DNA of 5,201 nucleotides from contig CABPXX010000120.1 in assembly GCA_902461475.1 (NCBI GenBank), positions 1-5,201 on the forward strand. Direction: 5' to 3'. The stretch is from an uncultured Eubacteriales bacterium. GTDB taxonomy: Bacteria; Bacillota; Clostridia; Oscillospirales; Oscillospiraceae. Of this stretch, positions 1-5,201 are shown in pieces. The notes below the pieces were generated by a model. The model saw nothing but the letters and a program-made list of their open reading frames with translations, was not told the origin of the DNA and made no database searches. Every line of letters starts with the position of its first letter. Positions within the stretch are counted from its first letter, which is position 1. The position numbers were made by a program, and so were the translations under genes.

Positions 1-2125
1 CTAGACCGCTGCCATCGGTGGACCGGGACTCGTCGCCCCGGACAAACCGCTCCATGAGTCGCTCCACCGGCACGTTCAGGGCATCCCGGGAGATGTTCTT
101 CATGGACAGGGTGGCGCTCTTGTCGTCGTAGTGCAGCTCCACATACACCCGGGAGCCCTCCAGGGCGTACTTGGCGCAGTTGCCCAACAGATTGTCCAGC
201 ACCCGCCACAGTCTCCGGCCGTCCGCCATCACCCACACCGGGTGGTCGGGCAGGGTTCGCACCACCGCCAGCCCTGCGGCCTGGAGCCGCTCCTCGTACT
301 CGCCCAGGGCCTGGTCTGCGATCTCTCCCAGGTCCAGCCGGGCCAGCTCCACCGACAGCACGCCGGTGGACGCCTTGGAGGCCTCCACCAGGTCCTCGGT
401 GAGCTTTTTCAGGCGGTTACTCTTGCGCTCCAGCACGTTGATATACTCCTCCACCCGCTCGTTGGCCATGGGCTCCTTTTTCAGCAGGTCCACATAGTTG
501 ATGATGGAGGTGAGGGGGGTTTTCAAGTCGTGGGAGACGTTGGTGATGAGCTCGGCTTTGAAGTGCTCGCTGCGCATCCGCTCCGCCACTGCCTGGGAGA
601 TGGACTGGCCCAGGTTGTTCAGCTGCTGGGCGTGCTCCCGCAGGTCGTGGGGCATGTGGTGGCAGGAGATCTGCACGTTCAGGTTACCCTTGAGCAGTTC
701 CCCGGTACAGCGGCGAATCTGCTTCCAGCAGTGGGCCCAGCTGCACAGGTACACCACCAGCACCACGCTGATGACCACCCAGAGAAACACGGCATTGCTC
801 ATCAGCAACACCAGTGACACCAGCATATAGAGACAACCTCCCATTCCCACACGCCAAACCAGGGGAATGGTACGGCAGGCCATCCCCAAAATCTTTTTTA
901 TCCATCCCCAGGCCCACCACAGCAGGGTGCTGCGGACCAGGGTATGGCTCTTAAGGCGGGCGCTTACGGTGGTCAGCAGCCCCGCAGTCATCGCGGTCAT
1001 GGCCGCCATTCTTCCTCCCACCAGCAGTAGCTGGAGCTTCATGGGCATTATCGTATATGTGATATCCATCATGGTGCCTTCCACCAGCCAGCTCACCGGG
1101 TAACTGGCCAGGAGAAACAGAGCCACCAGAATCAACTCCCCGGGCAACCGATGGAACCAATTCAAATAGATGCCCTCGGTACCCTTGCGGCATCCGGCGC
1201 CCACGCACAGGAACACCAGCATGGCAATGCCCACCGCCACGCACACCAGGTTCAGCACCAGCATGGCCACGTTGTGGTTTTTCCACCAGTCCAGACCCAG
1301 ATAGGCCTTGGCGTAGGAGTCCCCCTCCACGGCCAGGGACGTGTTCACCCACAGTACCAGGTCCAAGGCCACGGCACCCTCGGTCCAGCCCTCCTCTGCA
1401 TTGGTGGTCCAGTCCCCGGCATCCAGGTCGTAATGATAGCCGAAGACGTTGGGACTGATGACGTTTTGTACCGACGGGGCATAGGCAAACACTCCGAACT
1501 GGGTGGTGATGCGCAGCATGTCGCCCTTACCTTCCCCGTCTAAGTACACCGCTGTCAAATCCACGCTGTTGGGGTCCTCCCGGTACTGCTGCACCGCTGC
1601 ACTCAGCTCATAGGCCCAGGTGTCGCTCTCCACGCGCTGAGGACTGGCGGGCGGGTTGCGGATGGTATCCACCACATCCGCCCACTTAGTGCCCACGTCA
1701 CTGCGCACGTCCATCTCCAGGTTGGAGACGTAGTATTCCCCCCAGTAGATGCCCTCAGGCTGGGCGGGGCGGGCCTGGGTGGTATTCCCCTGGAGGACAC
1801 CGCCCTCCGGGTCCAGCAGCTGCCAGCGCAGGTTGGTGTTGTTCCACTGGTACTGCTGCTCCAGGTCCGACTTCATCTGCTGCTCATAGCTGCTCAGAGA
1901 CCCCAGCTCCCGCTCGGTGTAGATGAGGTCCAGCAGGTAGCTGATCTGTTGCAGGTCCTGGTTTTCCAGGTATCGGATGGTGTAGCCACCCGCTGCCGAG
2001 GTCTGGCCCCAGATCACATTGAGATTTACCATCTGGTAGCACCCCATCACGGCCGCAATGGCAAAGGTCACCACCGCCAGCAGGAACGCCCCCGCTTTCA
2101 GCACCGGGTTTTCCCGTGCTCTCAT
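1..2125 (-). CDS. Sensor histidine kinase, partial (C-terminus beyond the left edge)
   Basis: This membrane sensor kinase autophosphorylates on His and passes the phosphate to the response regulator encoded just upstream. I read 708 codons from the ATG at 2125-2123 to the window edge without a stop. A hydrophobic segment at about residues 11-30 is followed by a region of about 255 residues that is probably extracytoplasmic. Further hydrophobic segments lie near 286-310, 331-349, 355-390 and 428-461. The DHp helix carries SHDLKTPLTS with phosphoacceptor His532. The ATP-binding domain shows the N box DNLLGNCAKYA (644-654, key Asn649), the F box ERFVRGDES (Phe694) and the G1 box DGSGL (704-708), where the window ends. 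Roughly 30-40 residues are missing. The start overlaps the regulator's TGA (ATGA), and GGAG eight bases upstream serves as RBS, so translation is probably coupled. The kinase family is certain; the signal sensed is unknown. Confidence 0.93.
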   Translation of the reverse strand, partial: MRARENPVLKAGAFLLAVVTFAIAAVMGCYQMVNLNVIWGQTSAAGGYTIRYLENQDLQQISYLLDLIYTERELGSLSSYEQQMKSDLEQQYQWNNTNLRWQLLDPEGGVLQGNTTQARPAQPEGIYWGEYYVSNLEMDVRSDVGTKWADVVDTIRNPPASPQRVESDTWAYELSAAVQQYREDPNSVDLTAVYLDGEGKGDMLRITTQFGVFAYAPSVQNVISPNVFGYHYDLDAGDWTTNAEEGWTEGAVALDLVLWVNTSLAVEGDSYAKAYLGLDWWKNHNVAMLVLNLVCVAVGIAMLVFLCVGAGCRKGTEGIYLNWFHRLPGELILVALFLLASYPVSWLVEGTMMDITYTIMPMKLQLLLVGGRMAAMTAMTAGLLTTVSARLKSHTLVRSTLLWWAWGWIKKILGMACRTIPLVWRVGMGGCLYMLVSLVLLMSNAVFLWVVISVVLVVYLCSWAHCWKQIRRCTGELLKGNLNVQISCHHMPHDLREHAQQLNNLGQSISQAVAERMRSEHFKAELITNVSHDLKTPLTSIINYVDLLKKEPMANERVEEYINVLERKSNRLKKLTEDLVEASKASTGVLSVELARLDLGEIADQALGEYEERLQAAGLAVVRTLPDHPVWVMADGRRLWRVLDNLLGNCAKYALEGSRVYVELHYDDKSATLSMKNISRDALNVPVERLMERFVRGDESRSTDGSGL

Positions 2126-2820
2126 ACCATCTTCTCCATTTTATAACCCAGGCCCCACACCACTTTCAGATAGTGGGGGTTGGCCGGGTCAATTTCGATT
2201 TTTTCCCGCAGGTGGCGAATGTGCACCGCCACGGTGTTCTCCGACCCCAAAACCGGGTCGTTCCAAACCAGCTGATAGATCTGGGCGGTGGAATACACCC
2301 GCCCGGGGTTCTTCATCAGCAGGTGGAGAATGTTGTACTCAATGGGGGTGAGGTTGATGACCTCGCCGTCCACCCGCACCATCTTGGCCGCGTCGTCCAG
2401 CACCAGGGCCCCGTTGCGCAGCACGCCCTGCTCGTCGCCGCTCTGCTTGCCACCCAAAGTGGTGTAGCGGCGCAGCTGGCTCTTGACCCGGGCCAACACC
2501 TCAATGGGGTTGAAGGGCTTGGTAATATAGTCGTCCGCCCCGATGTTCAGCCCCAGCACCTTGTCGCTGTCCTCGCCCTTGGCGGTGAGGAGAATGATGG
2601 GGATATTTCCCTCCTCCCGCATCCGGGCGGTGGCGCGAATGCCGTCCATTTTGGGCATCATCACGTCCATGAGCACTAGGTCAATGCCGCCAGCTTCCAC
2701 GGCCTCCAGGGCCTCCTGTCCGTTGTATGCCTCCACGGTCTGATATCCCTCACTGGTGAGGTAAATTTTTAACGCAGATACAATGTCATGGTCATCATCA
2801 CAGATTAGAACCTTGTACAT
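2122..2820 (-). CDS. OmpR/PhoB-family response regulator
   Basis: This 232-residue DNA-binding response regulator is of normal family length. The receiver domain (about 1-118) starts YKVLICDDDHD, with acidic pocket Asp8/Asp9, phosphoacceptor Asp52 in LVLMDVMMPKMDG, Thr79 in ILLTAKGED and Lys101 in DDYITKPFNP, so all the catalytic positions are present. A linker leads to an OmpR-type winged helix (about 134-230). It contains INLTPIEYNILHLL, the recognition-helix region (ENTVAVHIRHLREKIE) and the typical end VVWGLGYKME. The ATG at 2820-2818 is preceded by GGGAGGG (plus 2830-2836), about nine bases away. It is the first gene of the operon and ends in TGA overlapping the kinase start, so the two are cognate partners. 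The target genes cannot be told from sequence. The divergent rmlA and its own promoter are candidates. Confidence 0.96.
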   Translation of the reverse strand: MYKVLICDDDHDIVSALKIYLTSEGYQTVEAYNGQEALEAVEAGGIDLVLMDVMMPKMDGIRATARMREEGNIPIILLTAKGEDSDKVLGLNIGADDYITKPFNPIEVLARVKSQLRRYTTLGGKQSGDEQGVLRNGALVLDDAAKMVRVDGEVINLTPIEYNILHLLMKNPGRVYSTAQIYQLVWNDPVLGSENTVAVHIRHLREKIEIDPANPHYLKVVWGLGYKMEKMV

Positions 2821-2856
2821 CCTTCCATGCCCTCCCGCTGTTTCTGATCTGCTTCT

Positions 2857-2885
2857 ATACTACCAATCTTCCCCTTAAGTTGCAA
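2857..2885 (-). promoter_or_regulatory. Predicted sigma-A promoter for the two-component operon
   Basis: On the minus strand, TTGCAA (2880-2885, 4/6 match to the -35 consensus) is separated by 17 bases from TAGTAT (2857-2862, 4/6 match to the -10). An overlapping alternative -10, TATAGA, is shifted a few bases downstream. Transcription would start near 2850, leaving a leader of about 30 bases with the GGGAGGG ribosome binding site. The spacing is ideal but both boxes are moderate, which would suit an activated or autoregulated promoter (inference). Confidence 0.5.
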
Positions 2886-2897
2886 CCACTCAAAGTA

Positions 2898-2919
2898 TTA
2901 AGATATGGTTAACACATAC
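2898..2919. promoter_or_regulatory. Candidate response-regulator operator: two 11-base direct repeats
   Basis: TTAAGATATGG (2898-2908) is followed directly by TTAACACATAC (2909-2919), matching at 7 of 11 positions. OmpR/PhoB-type regulators commonly bind as head-to-tail dimers to half-sites about 11 bases apart. The pair lies just upstream of the regulator's own -35 box (2880-2885) and about 38 bases upstream of the rmlA -35. It is AT-rich against a GC-rich background. AGTAT/ATACT arms (2894-2898 and 2916-2920) also flank it. The sequence shows the repeat; the binding role is inferred. Confidence 0.3.
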
Positions 2920-2956
2920 TGGGAAATCTTTGTCCTGCGACGTTTCTCCCCCTTCA

Positions 2957-2985
2957 TTGACTTTTTGCTCGGTCTTCGGTATACT
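2957..2985 (+). promoter_or_regulatory. Predicted sigma-A promoter of rmlA
   Basis: TTGACT (2957-2962, 5/6 to -35) and TATACT (2980-2985, 5/6 to -10) are separated by 17 bases, giving a strong housekeeping-type promoter. Transcription should begin near 2992, with a leader of about 55 bases. The leader contains a small GCCC-ATA-GGGC hairpin (3022-3032) ending just before the ribosome binding site. The hairpin is too short to call a regulatory element. Confidence 0.75.
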
Positions 2986-3047
2986 ATACTCGACTCTTGC
3001 GACTAGAATTTTACTAAATACGCCCATAGGGCATGGAGGTAGGAATT

Positions 3048-3902
3048 ATGAAGGGTATTATCTTGGCTGCCGGACGGGGCACCCGTCTCTATCCGATGAC
3101 CCGACCCGTCTGCAAACCCCTGCTGCCTGTCTACGACAAACCGCTGATCTATTATCCCCTGGCCGTGCTGATGCAGGCCGGCATCCGTGACGTGCTGGTG
3201 ATTGTGCCCCCCGGAGAGGTGGACACCTTTGCCGCCCTGCTGGGGGACGGCTCCCAACTGGGCATGAACATCCAGTACACCGTGCAGCCCGTGGCCCGTG
3301 GCATTGCCGACGCCCTGCTCATTGGCCGTGACTTCGTGGACGGGGACGACGTGTGCCTGGTGCTGGGCGACAACATCTTCTGGTCCCCCAACTTCCAGCA
3401 GCTTTTGAAGCAGGCCGCTGACAACAACCAGGGCGCCACCGTCTTCGGCTGCTACGTGGACGACCCCCGCCCCTTCGGCGTGGTGGAGTTCGACCAGGAC
3501 GGCAAGGCCATCTCCATTGAGGAGAAGCCCCAGAACCCCAAGTCCAACTACATCGTGCCCGGCCTGTACTTCTACGACGGGCAGGCCATGGACATCGCCG
3601 CCAACCTCACCCCCTCCGCCCGGGGCGAGCTGGAGATCACCGACGTGAATCTGGCCTACTTGCACCAGGGCCAGCTCCAGGTGGTGCCCATGGAGGACAA
3701 CTACGTGTGGTTGGACGCCGGCAACGCCGGCAGCATGCTCCAGGCCGCCCAGACTATCCACGACCTGCAGGGCCAGGATCACTATGTGGGTGTCATCGAG
3801 GAAATCGCCTACCGGGAGGGCTGGATCTCCCACGACCAGATGCAAAAGCTGGGCCAGGAGCTGTCCATGACTGAGTACGGTCAGCACCTGCTGTCCCTGT
3901 AA
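3048..3902 (+). CDS. rmlA: Glucose-1-phosphate thymidylyltransferase
   Basis: This enzyme joins glucose-1-phosphate and dTTP to give dTDP-glucose and pyrophosphate, the first step toward dTDP-rhamnose and related surface sugars. The 284 residues are near the usual 285-295. The nucleotide loop is ILAAGRGTRLYP (5-16) with Lys23, and PVYDKPLIYYPL (27-38) is the family signature. Gln80 and Gly85 align with positions known to contact thymidine, LVLGDN holds the metal-site Asp108, EEKP is at 158-161, ARGELEITD at 191-199 and WLDAG at 221-225 with the second metal Asp223. The ATG at 3048 is chosen over an in-frame ATG at 3033: GGAGGT (3035-3040) sits seven bases before it, and the family N-terminus begins MKGIILA. 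It has its own promoter and terminator, and no rmlB, rmlC or rmlD is visible. Oddities are Pro24 where relatives have Gln (SKQLLP) and AGNAG where relatives have TGTH. Nucleotide preference is therefore less certain than the family. Confidence 0.95.
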   Translation: MKGIILAAGRGTRLYPMTRPVCKPLLPVYDKPLIYYPLAVLMQAGIRDVLVIVPPGEVDTFAALLGDGSQLGMNIQYTVQPVARGIADALLIGRDFVDGDDVCLVLGDNIFWSPNFQQLLKQAADNNQGATVFGCYVDDPRPFGVVEFDQDGKAISIEEKPQNPKSNYIVPGLYFYDGQAMDIAANLTPSARGELEITDVNLAYLHQGQLQVVPMEDNYVWLDAGNAGSMLQAAQTIHDLQGQDHYVGVIEEIAYREGWISHDQMQKLGQELSMTEYGQHLLSL

Positions 3903-3919
3903 GCCCAAACTATCAAGAT

Positions 3920-3958
3920 AAAAAATTCCCTTTGGCCTGAGCCAAAGGGAATTTTTTT
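3920..3958 (+). terminator. Rho-independent terminator of rmlA
   Basis: A perfect hairpin has arms ATTCCCTTTGGC (3925-3936) and its complement (3941-3952) around a CTGA loop. It is extended by A-T pairs and followed by seven T (3952-3958). The A-run on the left side means it could also work on the minus strand. It starts about 18 bases after the rmlA stop and separates rmlA from the HAD unit. Confidence 0.95.
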
Positions 3959-4021
3959 GACATCTCCACCAGGGCAGGGGTTTGTGGAACTGTGCGAAAC
4001 CAAGAGTTGGCCGCCGCCCCG

Positions 4022-4049
4022 TTGACAACCGGAAACATGGGGCTATTCT
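4022..4049 (+). promoter_or_regulatory. Predicted sigma-A promoter of the HAD hydrolase gene
   Basis: An exact TTGACA (4022-4027) lies 16 bases before TATTCT (4044-4049, 4/6 to -10). Transcription would begin near 4056, about 63 bases before the ATG. It lies downstream of the rmlA terminator, so the HAD gene would be its own transcription unit. No conserved gene is visible in the rest of 3959-4118. Confidence 0.55.
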
Positions 4050-4103
4050 GGTGGAAGATACAGGCTATTTTGCCCGGTTTCACCATCGCCCTTTCCCCGT
4101 TGT

Positions 4104-4110
4104 AAGGAGG
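4104..4110 (+). promoter_or_regulatory. Ribosome binding site fixing the HAD start
   Basis: AAGGAGG is a near-perfect Shine-Dalgarno sequence eight bases before the ATG at 4119. It fixes the start upstream of the first TAG. Its preservation shows that translation initiation signals have not decayed. Confidence 0.85.
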
Positions 4111-4118
4111 TTCAACCA

Positions 4119-4955
4119 ATGGATATTCAACTTCTCTCCATGGATTTGGACGGCACGTCCCTGCAAGCCGACCACCTGAGCTTTACCCCCTGCCTTCACC
4201 AGGCTCTGGCGTAGGCACACGCCAAAGGGGTGGCCATCGTGCCCACCACCGGACGGCAGCACTTTCTCCTCCCGCCCCCGGTGCAGACGGGAGCGGCATG
4301 GGAAAACCTGTGCATTTTGTGTAATGGCGGCGAGATTCGCCGCATTTCCACCGGAGAGCTGCTGCGGGGCCACTACATTCTCCCCGAAGTGGCTCAGGCG
4401 GTGGTGGAGCTGGCGGGAAAATACCACTTCCCTGTGGAGCTGTCCGCCCAGGGCCACATGTAGCTGACCCAGGAGAGCTGGGACATGGAGCAGCCCTACC
4501 GGGAGTTCATCGGCTACCATCTGGATGTGGTGCTGGGCAAGCGGGGCGTGGTGGTGGATGACCTCATCCGCACCACCCACACGCCAGAGCTGAATATCGA
4601 CAAGATCAACCTCCCCCACATCCCCGATCCCCTTCGGGACCAGGTCTGCGCTCGGCTGGACGCCCTGCCCCTCAATCACTTCTGGTCCGGGCCCCACACC
4701 ATTGAGATCGCCCACACCCAGAGCACCAAGGGCAACGCCTTACAGGAGGTGTGCGGGCTGCTGGATATCGACCCCGCCCACGTCATGGCCATCGGGGACA
4801 GCGGCAACGACCTGTCCATGCTCCAGGCCGCCGGGTTCTCCGTGGCCATGGGCAACGCCGCCCCGCACATCCAGGCAGCGGCGGATGCCGTCCCCCTGCC
4901 CTATGACTAGGACGGGGCCGCCATTGCCATTGAGCGATATATTCTCAATAAGTAA
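4119..4955 (+). pseudogene. Cof-type HAD-IIB hydrolase frame interrupted by three in-frame TAG codons
   Basis: The frame runs from ATG 4119 to TAA 4953-4955: 278 codons, normal length for Cof/YidA-type HAD phosphatases, which dephosphorylate small phosphorylated metabolites in the cytoplasm. It is broken only by TAG at codons 32 (4212-4214), 115 (4461-4463) and 264 (4908-4910). I saw no frameshift and no other stop. Motif I is MDLDGTS (Asp9 nucleophile, Asp11), motif II is VPTTGR (Thr44), the Lys204 region reads STKGN, and motif IV is IGDSGND (226-231, with Asp227 and Asp231). The type-IIB cap lies between. AAGGAGG (4104-4110) sits eight bases before the ATG, and a promoter and terminator bracket the gene. 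GC-rich third positions persist in all four segments. One departure is Ser14, where relatives usually have Leu (DGTLL). It is either a recently inactivated gene or a gene whose UAGs are read through. The family is clear; functionality is not. Confidence 0.85.
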
Positions 4956-4971
4956 AACCTCTTACATAGAC

Positions 4972-5002
4972 AAAGGTGGAAGCAACTGCTTCCACCTTTT
5001 TT
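4972..5002 (+). terminator. Rho-independent terminator of the HAD unit
   Basis: A perfect 12-pair stem AAAGGTGGAAGC / GCTTCCACCTTT (4972-4983 and 4988-4999) encloses an AACT loop. It is followed by a T-run reaching 5002. It lies 17 bases after the TAA of the HAD frame. The opposite strand lacks a good T-tract, so termination in the minus direction would be weak. Confidence 0.93.
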
Positions 5003-5037
5003 GATGCAACATACCAGTTTAGAGAGTTCGCTTCCTG

Positions 5038-5157
5038 CTAGGGATTCCTCTCCTCCACAGGATAAATTCGCATGGGAAGTCCCTTCTTCTGTGCCAGGCG
5101 AATCAGTGATTTTGTCCCTGGTCCACCTCCAGGGAACGCAACTACATATAGCAATTT
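5038..5157 (-). pseudogene. C-terminal remnant of a SLOG/DUF2493-like protein
   Basis: On the minus strand one frame reads VVAFPGGGPGTKSLIRLA then QKKGLPMRIYPVEERNP and stops at TAG (5038-5040). The phrase VVAFPGG-GT followed by a helix and a KKGLP-type strand is characteristic of the C-terminal end of DUF2493/YspA-like proteins of the SLOG superfamily, predicted nucleotide- or ligand-binding Rossmann-like proteins. Upstream, the same frame meets TGA (5158-5160) and then TAA. I could not recognise the preceding part of the family in any frame up to 5201. It therefore looks like a truncated or rearranged remnant, although a frameshift leading to a larger gene outside the window is possible. 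The family call rests on this motif alone. Confidence 0.55.
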
Positions 5158-5201
5158 TCAAAATTAAAGCATATAGCCGCATGAACGGAACCAACCTGCA
5201 C

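Noticed and set aside
131..817. Plus-strand open frame of 228 codons rich in His, Gln and Val
   Set aside because: It is the complement of the histidine kinase DHp and ATP-binding regions. Its His/Gln/Val bias mirrors the GTG- and CTG-type codons of the kinase, and it has no recognisable domain.
2116..2679. Plus-strand open frame of 187 codons opposite the response regulator
   Set aside because: It is antisense to a complete OmpR-type regulator, with shadow composition and no good RBS or motif.
3022..3032. Small GCCC-ATA-GGGC hairpin before the rmlA RBS
   Set aside because: The four-pair stem is too short and lacks any riboswitch or leader-peptide context.
3003..4028. Minus-strand open frame of 341 codons opposite rmlA
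   Set aside because: It is antisense to a clear RmlA, is rich in Val, Gly, His and Leu as expected for the complement of GC-rich codons, shows no family motif, and runs through the rmlA promoter and terminator.
3982..4179. Possible short plus-strand gene in the rmlA-HAD gap
   Set aside because: It has no convincing RBS or motif, spans the HAD promoter and overlaps the HAD start out of frame.
4080..4715. Minus-strand open frame of 211 codons opposite the HAD gene
   Set aside because: It is the antisense shadow of the HAD coding frame, whose motifs are unambiguous on the plus strand.
4907..5194. Minus-strand open frame of 95 codons
   Set aside because: It overlaps the HAD terminator and the SLOG remnant in a different frame. 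The recognisable protein motif lies in the other frame, and this one is a Cys/Ser-rich shadow.
1..5201. tRNA (including an amber suppressor), CRISPR array, insertion sequence or attachment site
   Set aside because: On reading both strands I found no cloverleaf with a CUA anticodon, no repeat-spacer pattern, no transposase motif and no flanking inverted repeats.

Overview
The window looks like chromosomal DNA of a GC-rich gut-type Firmicute, most plausibly Oscillospiraceae (the Flavonifractor / Oscillibacter / Lawsonibacter neighbourhood). This is inferred from the strongly GC-ending codons, clear AGGAGG-like ribosome binding sites, sigma-A type promoters, crisp hairpin-plus-T terminators and the style of the two-component proteins. 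No sequence search was possible, so the taxonomic call is a judgement.

Layout. Positions 1-2820 hold a two-component operon on the minus strand: an OmpR/PhoB-type response regulator (2122-2820), then a large membrane sensor histidine kinase (2125 down to the left edge, cut in its ATP-binding domain). The two overlap by ATGA. A 227-base divergent intergenic region (2821-3047) carries a promoter for each direction and a candidate operator made of two 11-base direct repeats. On the plus strand, 3048-3902 is a stand-alone glucose-1-phosphate thymidylyltransferase (RmlA/RfbA type) with its own promoter and a strong terminator. Next is a second plus-strand transcription unit (promoter 4022-4049, RBS 4104-4110, reading frame 4119-4955, terminator 4972-5002). 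It encodes a Cof-type HAD-IIB phosphatase whose frame is interrupted by exactly three TAG codons and is otherwise full length, with its active-site motifs present. The right end (5003-5201) holds a minus-strand remnant of the C-terminus of a SLOG/DUF2493-like protein.

How the genes relate. The regulator and kinase form one signalling pair. RmlA makes dTDP-glucose for cell-surface sugar synthesis; being divergent from the regulator, it could be one of its targets, but nothing here proves that. The HAD gene and the SLOG remnant appear unrelated to the rest. The main item for a second look is the HAD gene. It is either a young pseudogene or a gene whose amber codons are read through, and the window alone does not decide. 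TAG codons are absent from the 708 visible kinase codons, and the regulator and RmlA end in TGA and TAA. The only candidate TAG terminator is that of the SLOG remnant.
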